A stretch of DNA of 61,704 nucleotides from an uncultured Acidovorax sp. (GTDB taxonomy: Bacteria > Pseudomonadota > Gammaproteobacteria > Burkholderiales > Burkholderiaceae_C): NCBI GenBank assembly GCA_913774625.1, contig CAJYHL010000073.1, positions 1 to 61,704 on the forward strand, written 5' to 3'. Within the stretch, counting starts at the first letter, position 1; each line of letters begins with the position of its first letter. Position numbers and translations under genes: made by a program. Positions 40,310 through 48,603 of this stretch are shown piece after piece. Below the pieces are notes generated by a model. The model worked only from the letters and a program-made list of their open reading frames with translations, had not been told where the DNA came from and did not search any database.

Positions 40310-42877
40310 ATGCCTCAGCGCCGCTGGCAGCCGTCGCTGCGTCTGGCCATCGCCCTGCCGATGGCACTGCTCTTCGCCTTCACGGTGGGGCTGATGGCGG
40401 TCAGCCAGCACCAGCAGGTGCAGAACCTGATCGACCAGGAAAGCGTGCGGCTGCTCAGCGCCGTCACCTCCACGGCGAACAGCCGGCTGGCCAGCTACCT
40501 CGAAGCCCCCTTCCAGGTCCAGCGCACCCTGGCCGACACCATCTCCCGCGAAGGCCTGTACCACCCGGGCAACATGCGTCCCATCGGCGATTACCTGCTC
40601 GAAACCTTCGCCCAGCGCTACGCCCAGGAATACGGACAGATCGGCCTGCTGGGTTTCGGCGGACGCGACGGCAGCTACGTCGCCGTGCGGCGCGACAACG
40701 GCGCGCGGCTCATCCTGCAGGACCGCTCCACCGGAGGCCGGCTCCACATCCACCAGGGCCCCGATACCCGGCAACTGACCAAGTCCATCGAAGGCTTCGA
40801 CCCCACCCGCCGGCCCTGGTACGTGGCCGCAACGCTGGCCGGCAAGTCCGTGTGGTCGCCGGTCTACACCACCGTCAGCGAGCGGGGCGACGTGATCCTG
40901 TCCGCCACCACTCCCGTGCGGATGAACGGCGAGACGGTGGGCGTGGTCGGCGCCGACATCCGCCTCGATGCGCTGCACGAATTCCTGCGCGACGAGCCGC
41001 TGCGCGGCAACGGCGTCATCTTCATCACCGAGCCCGACGGCCTGCTGGTGGCGCAGAGCGACCCCGGCCCGGTCACGGGCGAGCGTCTCGCCAACTCGCC
41101 GATGTCGCCGCGCAGCCGGTCCGCAGCGGCCAGCAGCGCCAACCCGCTGATCCAGGCAGCCGCCCCGCAGCTGGCAGCCGCCAAGCGCGGCGATGCCAGC
41201 TTCCGCATCAAGCACGACGGCGAGGTCTATTTCGGCCGCGTCACCCGCTTCACGGGCGCGCCGGGCCTGGACTGGCGCATGGTGGTGCTGCTGCCCGAAT
41301 CCGACCTGCTGGGCAACACGCGCACCCAGCTGCGCTATCGCACGGTCGCCGCCGTGCTGGGCGCGGTGCTGGCGCTGCTGATGGCGCTCTGGGCGGTGCA
41401 GCGCGTGTCCCGCCCCATCCTGCAGACCGCAGAGGCGGCCAACCGGCTGGCGCAGGGCGACTGGACGGCCGCACTGGTGCAGCGCGACTGGCTGCGGGAA
41501 ACGGCCACGCTGTCGCAGGCCTTCAACCGCATGGCCTCGCAGCTGCAGCAGTCCTTCGCCCAGATGCGCGAGCAGTTGCTGAGCGACCAGCTCACGGGCC
41601 TGCTGACCCGCCGCGGCCTGCTGGAGCGCGCCGACTGGCACGGCGACCGCCCCGTGGCGCTCACCCTGCTGGGGCTGGACGCCTTCCGTGCGCTGAACGA
41701 CAGCGTGGGCTTCGCCACCGCTGACCGCCTGCTGCGGGCTGTGGCCGACCGCCTGCGCCACCGCCTGCCCGAACCGCTGCTGATCGCGCGCACGGCAGGC
41801 GACGAATTCGCGGTGCTGCACCTGGGCGTGGAAGGCCTCTCGGAACAGGCCATCGGCAAGGCCGTGCTGAACCTCTTCGCCATGCCGTTCACGGCCGGCG
41901 ACGACGAACTGCAGGTCACCGCATCGGTCGGCGTGGTGGGCGGACAGCTGCGCAGCGCCGATCTGGCCGAATGGCTGCGCCATGCCAGCATCGCACTGGG
42001 CGAGGCCAAGCGCGGCGGAGGCAACCGCTGCGTGGTGTTCGAGGCGCCCATGATGGAGCGCTCGCTGGAGCGCACGCGGCTGCTGTCCGAGCTGCGCCAG
42101 GGGCTGGACAAGGAACAGTTCGTGGTGCATTACCAGCCGCTCATCGACCTGCCCACCGGCGAGGTCACCGGCGCGGAAGCCCTGGTGCGCTGGAACCATC
42201 CCACGCGCGGCCTGGTGCCGCCCAACGTGTTCATTCCGCTGGCCGAAGAGTCCGGGCTGATCCTGCCGCTGGGCGAATGGGTGCTGCGCAACGCCACGCG
42301 CACCATCGCCGAGCGCCTGGACGAATTGCCGCCCGACTTCAACCTGCACGTGAACGTGTCGGCCCGGCAGCTGATCCAGTCGGACTTCACCGCCCGGCTC
42401 AAGCAGGTGCTGCGCTCCAGCGGCCTGCCGCCGGACCAGCTCACGCTGGAGCTGACCGAGTCGCTGAGCCTGGGCGACAACGACACCGGCACGCGCGCGC
42501 GGCTGGCGGCCATCCGCGCCATGGGCGTGAAGATCGCCATCGACGACTTCGGCACCGGCTATTCGTCGCTGGCCTACCTGAACGACCTGCCGCTCGACTG
42601 CCTGAAGATCGACCAGCGCTTCGTACGCACGCTGCTGCAGTCGCCGCAGGATGCCGCCATCGTGGCCTCGGTGCTCAGCCTGGCGCGCGGGCTGGGCGTG
42701 CCGGTGGTGGCCGAGGGCGTGGAAACCGAGGCGCAGGCCGAGAGCCTGCGCAACATGGGCTGCGATTCGGCCCAGGGCTACTGGCTGGGCCGGCCCGTGC
42801 CGGTGGACGCGCTCAACCTGGTGTCGCGCATCATCGAGTCGCGGGACCTGGACGAGCCCGCGCCCCGCCCGGCCTGA
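40310..42877 (+). CDS. dCACHE-HAMP-GGDEF-EAL c-di-GMP signalling protein
   Basis: An 855-residue membrane protein. TM1 at about 12-31 and TM2 at about 345-363 enclose a periplasmic double-CACHE sensor (GFDPTRRPWYVAATLAGKSVWSPVY is typical). HAMP then runs to about 420. The GGDEF domain has AGDEF (A496-G497-D498-E499-F500) in place of GGDEF, so cyclase activity is doubtful. The EAL domain looks complete: E623-A624-L625 in GAEALVRWNHP, the Asn in HVNVSARQL, IDDFGTGYSSLAYL and EGVETEAQA. The likely net activity is c-di-GMP hydrolysis gated by a periplasmic ligand. A terminator follows. Confidence 0.93.
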   Translation: MPQRRWQPSLRLAIALPMALLFAFTVGLMAVSQHQQVQNLIDQESVRLLSAVTSTANSRLASYLEAPFQVQRTLADTISREGLYHPGNMRPIGDYLLETFAQRYAQEYGQIGLLGFGGRDGSYVAVRRDNGARLILQDRSTGGRLHIHQGPDTRQLTKSIEGFDPTRRPWYVAATLAGKSVWSPVYTTVSERGDVILSATTPVRMNGETVGVVGADIRLDALHEFLRDEPLRGNGVIFITEPDGLLVAQSDPGPVTGERLANSPMSPRSRSAAASSANPLIQAAAPQLAAAKRGDASFRIKHDGEVYFGRVTRFTGAPGLDWRMVVLLPESDLLGNTRTQLRYRTVAAVLGAVLALLMALWAVQRVSRPILQTAEAANRLAQGDWTAALVQRDWLRETATLSQAFNRMASQLQQSFAQMREQLLSDQLTGLLTRRGLLERADWHGDRPVALTLLGLDAFRALNDSVGFATADRLLRAVADRLRHRLPEPLLIARTAGDEFAVLHLGVEGLSEQAIGKAVLNLFAMPFTAGDDELQVTASVGVVGGQLRSADLAEWLRHASIALGEAKRGGGNRCVVFEAPMMERSLERTRLLSELRQGLDKEQFVVHYQPLIDLPTGEVTGAEALVRWNHPTRGLVPPNVFIPLAEESGLILPLGEWVLRNATRTIAERLDELPPDFNLHVNVSARQLIQSDFTARLKQVLRSSGLPPDQLTLELTESLSLGDNDTGTRARLAAIRAMGVKIAIDDFGTGYSSLAYLNDLPLDCLKIDQRFVRTLLQSPQDAAIVASVLSLARGLGVPVVAEGVETEAQAESLRNMGCDSAQGYWLGRPVPVDALNLVSRIIESRDLDEPAPRPA

Positions 42878-42916
42878 CCGGCACAGGGACTGCCGCGCAG
42901 CCCCCCGATGAACGGC

Positions 42917-42944
42917 GAAGGCCCGGAACATCCGGGCCTTCTTG
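42917..42944. terminator. terminator between the GGDEF-EAL and cytochrome c4 genes
   Basis: GAAGGCCCGG-AACAT-CCGGGCCTTC forms a perfect 10-bp stem followed by TTGC on the plus strand. It lies between convergent genes and could serve both, though the T-run is short. Confidence 0.65.
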
Positions 42945-43008
42945 CATTGATCGGGGAAAGAGCGGCGCGGCTCGGAGGGCCGCTGCGCATCGATTCAGGC
43001 GTGCGGCC

Positions 43009-43671
43009 TCAGCGGAAGCGCGGCTGCGGCACCACCTTCAGGTCGCCGTCCAGCGATGCGATGTAGCCGGCCAGGGCCTTGAGCTCGGCATTGGTGAACT
43101 GCTTGGCGACGCCGGCCATGATGGCGTTGGAGCGGCCCACGCGCGGGTTCTTGTCGGTCTTGTAGGCCTTCAGCGCCACGTAGAGGTAGTCGGCATGCTG
43201 GCCGGCGAGCTTGGGATAGGACGGGTCGATGGGCTGGGCGAAGTTGGCGCCGTGGCAGGACACGCAGGCGCCCTTTTGCAGCAGTGCCGCCACCTGGGCG
43301 CTGGGCTCGCGCACGGGCTTGGCGGGCAGCGCGGCCTGGCCTGCGCCCTGGGCGGCATAGTAGGCCGCCACGTCGGCGATGTCCTGGTCGGAGAGCGAAT
43401 CGGCGATGCCGCGCATGGTGGGATGGCGGCGGTCGCCCTTGCGGTAGGCATCCAGCGCGGACGCGATGTAGCGCTCGCCCTGGCCGGAAATCATGGGGAC
43501 CTTGTAGACCTCGGGAAAGCTCGCCTGGTAGCCCGGAATGCCATGGCAGCCGATGCACATGGCGATCTTCCGGCCGCCGGCCTGCGCGTCGCCCTTGGCT
43601 TCCTCGGCGAGCGAGACGCCCGTCGCACAAGCGACAACCAAGCCGAATACCGTGGTCCGTATCTTGTTCAT
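43009..43671 (-). CDS. diheme cytochrome c4-type protein
   Basis: A 220-residue periplasmic cytochrome. A signal peptide (NKIRTTVFGLVVACATGVSLAEE) is followed by two class I heme domains, each with a CXXCH site (CIGCH and CVSCH) and a later Met ligand region (PTMRG, NAIMAGVAKQF). This is the cytochrome c4 form, an electron donor to terminal oxidases such as the caa3 enzyme encoded at 12-15 kb. ATG 43671 begins exactly at the signal peptide; the longer open frame is a promoter-region artefact. Divergent from the MoxR gene. Confidence 0.92.
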   Translation of the reverse strand: MNKIRTTVFGLVVACATGVSLAEEAKGDAQAGGRKIAMCIGCHGIPGYQASFPEVYKVPMISGQGERYIASALDAYRKGDRRHPTMRGIADSLSDQDIADVAAYYAAQGAGQAALPAKPVREPSAQVAALLQKGACVSCHGANFAQPIDPSYPKLAGQHADYLYVALKAYKTDKNPRVGRSNAIMAGVAKQFTNAELKALAGYIASLDGDLKVVPQPRFR

Positions 43672-43823
43672 TTTGCGCGCACAATTCCGTGGTGGTTGTC
43701 TCTTGTGGGAGCCGCTGCCAAGGCCCGGCCCAGCCGCTGGAGCGTTGCCAGCCGCCCTCTTGCGAAGAATTATAGGAGGGGGTCCCTGGCCCCTTTTATC
43801 AACGATTACCCTATTCACGGCCC

Positions 43824-44678
43824 ATGAAATTCCAAGGCTCCGAGAGTTACGTCGCCACCCAGGACCTGAAGCTGGCGGTCAATGCCGCCATCACGCTGCA
43901 GCGCCCGCTGCTGGTCAAGGGCGAGCCCGGCACGGGCAAGACCATGCTGGCCGAAGAGGTCGCGCGCGAGCTGGGCCTGCCCCTCTTGCAGTGGCACGTC
44001 AAGTCCACCACCAAGGCCCAGCAGGGCCTCTACGAATACGATGCGGTGAGCCGCCTGCGCGACAGCCAGTTGGGCGACGCGGACAGCAGCGAGCGCGTGA
44101 AGGACATCCGCAACTACATCGTGCAGGGCGTGCTGTGGCAGGCCTTCACGGCCGACCAGCCGGTGGCCCTCCTGATCGACGAGATCGACAAGGCCGACAT
44201 CGAATTCCCGAACGATCTGCTGCGCGAGATCGACCGCATGGAGTTCTACTGCTACGAGACGCGCGAACTGATCCGCGCCAAGCACCGGCCGCTGGTGTTC
44301 ATCACCTCCAACAACGAAAAGGAGCTGCCCGACGCCTTCCTGCGCCGCTGCTTCTTCCACTACATCAAGTTCCCCGACGCGGACACCATGCGCAAGATCG
44401 TGGCCGTGCATTTCCCCACGCTCAAGGGCGAGCTGCTGGCCGTCGCCATGAAGACCTTCTACGACGTGCGCGGCCTGCCGGGGCTCAAGAAGAAGCCCTC
44501 CACCAGCGAACTGATCGACTGGCTCAAGCTGCTGGTGGCCGAGGACATCCCGCTCGAAGCGCTGCAGAGCGCAGACCAGAAGGTGGCCGTGCCGCCGCTG
44601 GTGGGCGCGCTGCTCAAGAACGAGCAGGACGTGAGCCTCTTCGAGAAGCTGGTCTTCATGAACCAGCGCAACCGCTGA
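43824..44678 (+). CDS. MoxR-family AAA+ ATPase
   Basis: A 284-residue ATPase. Walker A is GEPGTGKT (33-40), Walker B is VALLIDEIDKAD, sensor 1 is VFITSNNEKELPDAFLRR with the arginine finger, and the small C-terminal domain has the Lys-rich LPGLKKKPSTSELIDW. MoxR ATPases act as chaperones that mature metal enzymes or complexes together with a VWA-domain partner; that partner is encoded at 45375. An acetyltransferase gene lies between. The likely client is unknown. Confidence 0.92.
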   Translation: MKFQGSESYVATQDLKLAVNAAITLQRPLLVKGEPGTGKTMLAEEVARELGLPLLQWHVKSTTKAQQGLYEYDAVSRLRDSQLGDADSSERVKDIRNYIVQGVLWQAFTADQPVALLIDEIDKADIEFPNDLLREIDRMEFYCYETRELIRAKHRPLVFITSNNEKELPDAFLRRCFFHYIKFPDADTMRKIVAVHFPTLKGELLAVAMKTFYDVRGLPGLKKKPSTSELIDWLKLLVAEDIPLEALQSADQKVAVPPLVGALLKNEQDVSLFEKLVFMNQRNR

Positions 44679-44717
44679 AGAAAACAAGACAGAAAGAAAG
44701 AAAGAAAAGCCCGCGCC

Positions 44718-45323
44718 ATGGCCCAGCCCTTCGTCGAACCCGTCACTCTGAGCGACCGCGGCCTGCGGCTGGAGCCGCTGGCCCTCGCGCACGAGGCGGG
44801 TCTGGCCGCTGCCGCCGCCGACGGCGAACTCTGGCAGCTGCGCATCACCTCGGTGCCCGAGCCCGAGAAAACTCGCGCCTATATCGAAACGGCGCTGCAG
44901 GGCCGCGCCGATGGCCACCGCTTCGCCTTCGCGGTACTGGACGATGCCACCGGCCGCGTGCTGGGCACCACCAGCTACCACGACATCGTGCCGGCCATCA
45001 GGCGCGTGGAGATCGGCTGGACCTGGTATGCCAAGAGCGTGCAGCGCACCCACGTCAACACCACCGCCAAGCTGCTGCTGATGACGCATGCCTTCGACAC
45101 GCTGGGCTGCCATGTGGTGGGCTGGCGCACCGACAACTTCAACTTCGCCTCGCAGCGCGCCATCGAGCGGCTGGGCGCGAAGAAGGACGGCGTGCTGCGC
45201 GGCCACGCGCAGCGCCGCGACGGCACCATCCGCGACACGGTGATGTACAGCATGCGCAGCGGCGAATGGCCCGAGGCGCGCGCGCAGCTGCTCTACCTGC
45301 TGCAGCGCCATGCGCAGGCCTGA
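44718..45323 (+). CDS. GNAT-family N-acetyltransferase (RimJ/RimL type)
   Basis: A 201-residue acetyltransferase. The RimJ/RimL-type opening LSDRGLRLEPLALAHEAGL and the acetyl-CoA-binding region (YAKSVQRTHVNTTAKLLLMTHAF) are seen, with GWRTDNFNFASQRAIERLGAKKDGVLRGH as motif B. It is inserted between the MoxR and VWA genes, 39 bases after the first and 51 before the second, all in one direction, so the three are probably one operon. Acetylation of the partner proteins or their client is an open possibility. Confidence 0.88.
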   Translation: MAQPFVEPVTLSDRGLRLEPLALAHEAGLAAAAADGELWQLRITSVPEPEKTRAYIETALQGRADGHRFAFAVLDDATGRVLGTTSYHDIVPAIRRVEIGWTWYAKSVQRTHVNTTAKLLLMTHAFDTLGCHVVGWRTDNFNFASQRAIERLGAKKDGVLRGHAQRRDGTIRDTVMYSMRSGEWPEARAQLLYLLQRHAQA

Positions 45324-45374
45324 AGCCAACGCGCCAGCGCTCCTCCCGACCTTCAGCTCCAGAAAGGCCCCGGC

Positions 45375-46562
45375 ATGCTGATCGACTTCTTCTACACCCT
45401 GCGCGCAGGCCAGTTGCCGGTGTCGGTGAAGGAGTACCTGACGCTGCTCGAAGCCCTGCAGGCGGGCGTGGTCGGCCCGCGCTCGGAAGACGGCTGGAGC
45501 ATCGACGACTTCTACCACCTGGCCCGCACCGTGCTGGTCAAGGACGAGAAGCACTTCGACAAGTTCGACCGGGCTTTCGGCGCCTACTTCAAGGGCGTGG
45601 AGATGGTGGCCGACTTCCGCAAGGAGATCCCGGCCGACTGGCTGCGCCAGGTGCTGGAGCGCGAGCTGACGCCCGAGCAGAAGGCCGCCATCGAGAAGAT
45701 GGACTGGGACGAGCTGATGGAGACGCTGAAGAAGCGCCTCGAAGAGCAGAAGGAACGCCACGAAGGCGGCAGCAAGTGGATCGGCACGGGCGGCACCAGC
45801 CCCTTCGGCCACGGCGGCCACAACCCGCAGGGCGTGCGCATCGGCGGCCCCGGCCGCAACAAGAGCGCGGTCAAGGTCTGGGACCAGCGCGCCTACCGCG
45901 ACTACGACGACACGCAGGAGCTGGGCACGCGCAACATCAAGATGGCGCTGCGCCGCCTGCGCCGCTTCGCGCGCGAGGGCAATGCGCTGGAGCTGGACCT
46001 GGACGACACCATCCGCAGCACGGCCGCCAATGCGGGCTACCTGGACATCAAGATGATCCCGGAGCGCCACAACAACGTGAAGCTGCTGCTGCTCATGGAC
46101 GTGGGCGGCACCATGGACGAACACGTGCAGCGCGTGGAAGAGCTCTTTTCGGCCGTCAAGAGCGAGTTCAAGCACCTGGAGTTCTACTACTTCCACAACT
46201 GCGTCTATGACTTCATGTGGAAGAACAACCGCCGCCGCTTCGCGGAGAAATTCCCGACCTGGGACATCATCCGCAAGTACAACAAGGACTACAAGCTGGT
46301 CTTCGTGGGCGACGCCACCATGAGCCCCTACGAGATCCTGCAGCCCGGCGGCAGCGTCGAATACAGCAACGAGGAAGCGGGCGCCGAATGGCTTTCGCGC
46401 CTGCTGCACGCCTTCCCGCGCCATGCCTGGATCAACCCCGAGCCGCAGGGCGTGTGGCAGTACCGTCAGAGCATCGCCATCATCCAGCAGATCGTGGGCC
46501 AGCGCATGTTCCCGCTGACGCTCAAAGGCCTGGAAGAGGCCATGCGGCTGTTGTCGAAATAG
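45375..46562 (+). CDS. VWA domain-containing CoxE-like protein
   Basis: A 395-residue protein with an N-terminal helical domain (about 1-110) and a Gly-rich linker (KWIGTGGTSPFGHGGHNPQG). The C-terminal von Willebrand A domain spans about 230-395. The metal-ion (MIDAS) motif is DVGGTM, a variant of D-x-S-x-S, with a later aspartate in VFVGDATMSPYE. Such proteins pair with MoxR ATPases, here encoded two genes upstream. It is probably cytoplasmic, as no signal peptide or TM helix is visible. Confidence 0.9.
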   Translation: MLIDFFYTLRAGQLPVSVKEYLTLLEALQAGVVGPRSEDGWSIDDFYHLARTVLVKDEKHFDKFDRAFGAYFKGVEMVADFRKEIPADWLRQVLERELTPEQKAAIEKMDWDELMETLKKRLEEQKERHEGGSKWIGTGGTSPFGHGGHNPQGVRIGGPGRNKSAVKVWDQRAYRDYDDTQELGTRNIKMALRRLRRFAREGNALELDLDDTIRSTAANAGYLDIKMIPERHNNVKLLLLMDVGGTMDEHVQRVEELFSAVKSEFKHLEFYYFHNCVYDFMWKNNRRRFAEKFPTWDIIRKYNKDYKLVFVGDATMSPYEILQPGGSVEYSNEEAGAEWLSRLLHAFPRHAWINPEPQGVWQYRQSIAIIQQIVGQRMFPLTLKGLEEAMRLLSK

Positions 46563-46646
46563 TCCTACGGCGGGGCTGGAAGCCTGAGGGCGCGGCACGG
46601 CACGGTAAGCTGACACCATGCGCCACCACTCTTCGGGCCCCGTTTC

Positions 46647-48554
46647 TTGAAAGCACACCTCCCCACCGCCTTCCGACTGCCCCCACCCGCCCGCTGGCCC
46701 TCGCTGCTGTTGCTGTGCGGGGTGCTGGCGCTGCAGGGCTGCAGCCTGCTGCCGGGCGGCAAGAAGGACGACGCCCAGGACGATGCGAACGCCACGCAGA
46801 CCCTGGGCGACCCCAACGCGCCCGACGCCTTCCAGCTCGACGTGCAGGCCCCCAAGGACATCCGCGAATACCTCACGCGCTACCTGGAGCTGCAGCGCTA
46901 CCGCAAGCTGCCCGGCCTGCAGGCCAGCGAGCTTTCCCGCCTGCTGGGCGCGGCCGACGAGAACGCGCGCGACCTGCTGGGCACGATGGGCTACTTCAGC
47001 CCCGCCATCACCATCGAGATGCGCGAGAACACCGCGCCCGACGCAGCGGCGCCGCGCACCATCACCCTGACGGTCCAGCCCGGCCCGCGCACCGTGGTGC
47101 AGAGCGCCGACATCGGCTTCACCGGCGAAGAGGCCGACAACCCCCGCTTCGCCAACCGGCGCGCCCGTATCCAGAGCAGCTGGTCGCTGCCGCCCGGCCA
47201 GCCCTTCACCCAGGAGGCCTGGGACGGCGCCAAGTCGCAGGGCCTGCGCCAGCTGCAGGCGCGGCGCTATCCCACGGCGCGCATCGACGCGAGCCGCGCC
47301 GAGATCGATGCGGACAAGAGCGAGGCCAAGCTCTCCGTCACCTACGCGCCCGGCCCCGCCTACCGCTTCGGACCGCTGCGCGTGTCGGGCAGCGAGCGCT
47401 ACGACCCCGACGGCGCGCGGCGCATCGCCCGGCTGCCCGAAGGCGCCGACTACAGCGAAACCGCCCTGCTGGACGCGCAGCAGCGCCTGGCCAGCAGCGG
47501 CTACTACGACGCGGTGTTCCTGTCGCTGGACACCAACGGCCCCGACCCGCAGGCCGCGCCCGTGGTCGCGCAGGTGCGCGAAGCGCCGCTGCAGAAGGTG
47601 GTGTTCGGCGTGGGCGTGTCCACCGACAGCGGCCCGCGCCTGAGCCTGGACCACGTCCACAACCGCATGCCCGGCCTGGGCTGGCGCGCCGTGAGCAAGC
47701 TCCTGGTGGACCGCAAGAACAAGCTCGCCTCCACCGAATGGACGGCCCTGCCCGAGGAGTCCGGCTGGCGCTGGTTCACCGGTGCGCAGGTGCAGCGCGA
47801 GACCACCGGCAGCTACGAGGTCAACAGCGGCCGCGTGCGCGGCGGGCGCACCAAGAGCACCGATCACATCGACCGCAGCTACTTCCTGCAGTACGACACC
47901 GCCAAGAGCCAGGGCGACAGCCCGCCGCCCTCCAGCTCGGCCATCACCGCCAACTACGCCTGGACGGGCCGCTACTTCAACAACAACACCGCCCCCACGC
48001 GCGGCTGGGGCCTGGGCGCCGAACTGGGCGTGGGCACCACGCTGCGGCCCGAGCGCGACCCCTTCGTGCGGGCCCTGCTGCGCTGGCAGGGCTATGTGCC
48101 TCTGGGCACGGTGGACATGGGTGAAGGCATCCGGCGCGGCAGCCGGCTGTCGCTGCGTGCCGAAGGCGGCGCCGTGCTGGCGCGCCAGGGCGCCGACATC
48201 CCCGTCACCCAGCTGTTCCTGACCGGCGGCGACACCACCGTGCGCGGCTACGGCTACCGCAAGATCGGCGCGCGCACCGACAACGACACGCTCTACGGCG
48301 GCCGCTACCTGACCGTGGGCAGCGTCGAATGGCAGCGCCCCATCGAGCTGCGCGGCAACCGCACCGACTTCGAGAGCGCCGTGTTCATCGACGCCGGCGC
48401 CGTGGCCGACCGGGTGGGCGACCTGCAGCCGCGCGTGGGCGTGGGTGCCGGCCTGCGCTGGCGCAGCCCGGTGGGACCGCTGCAGGCCGACGTGGCCTAC
48501 GGCGTGAAGACGCAGGAGGTGCGGCTGCACCTGCGGCTGGGCTTCAGTTTCTGA
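46647..48554 (+). CDS. tamA: translocation and assembly module subunit TamA (BamA/Omp85 family)
   Basis: A 635-residue outer-membrane protein of the Omp85 family that works with TamB in outer-membrane biogenesis. Three POTRA domains cover about residues 55-320, and a 16-strand barrel follows. The barrel includes the lid-lock-type VRGY motif (GGDTTVRGYGYRKIG) and ends in the aromatic LRLGFSF. The only suitable start is TTG 46647. Its signal sequence ends LLLLCGVLALQGCSLLPGG, a lipobox with Cys32, which would make the mature protein N-terminally lipidated, unlike the usual TamA. tamB follows closely. Confidence 0.92.
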   Translation: MKAHLPTAFRLPPPARWPSLLLLCGVLALQGCSLLPGGKKDDAQDDANATQTLGDPNAPDAFQLDVQAPKDIREYLTRYLELQRYRKLPGLQASELSRLLGAADENARDLLGTMGYFSPAITIEMRENTAPDAAAPRTITLTVQPGPRTVVQSADIGFTGEEADNPRFANRRARIQSSWSLPPGQPFTQEAWDGAKSQGLRQLQARRYPTARIDASRAEIDADKSEAKLSVTYAPGPAYRFGPLRVSGSERYDPDGARRIARLPEGADYSETALLDAQQRLASSGYYDAVFLSLDTNGPDPQAAPVVAQVREAPLQKVVFGVGVSTDSGPRLSLDHVHNRMPGLGWRAVSKLLVDRKNKLASTEWTALPEESGWRWFTGAQVQRETTGSYEVNSGRVRGGRTKSTDHIDRSYFLQYDTAKSQGDSPPPSSSAITANYAWTGRYFNNNTAPTRGWGLGAELGVGTTLRPERDPFVRALLRWQGYVPLGTVDMGEGIRRGSRLSLRAEGGAVLARQGADIPVTQLFLTGGDTTVRGYGYRKIGARTDNDTLYGGRYLTVGSVEWQRPIELRGNRTDFESAVFIDAGAVADRVGDLQPRVGVGAGLRWRSPVGPLQADVAYGVKTQEVRLHLRLGFSF

Positions 48555-48603
48555 AAAACAAACCTCTTCCTATTCCGGACAAGGCGTGCGCGCCGAACCC
48601 CGC

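Noticed and set aside
40253-42931. An 892-codon minus-strand open frame opposite the GGDEF-EAL gene.
   Set aside because: The plus strand encodes complete CACHE, HAMP, GGDEF and EAL domains; the antisense product has none.
43815-48530. A 1571-codon open frame on the minus strand, longer than any real gene here.
   Set aside because: It lies antisense to the MoxR, GNAT, VWA and tamA genes, whose proteins have clear family motifs. The antisense translation is a His/Arg/Gln/Val-rich low-complexity product typical of GC-rich shadow frames.
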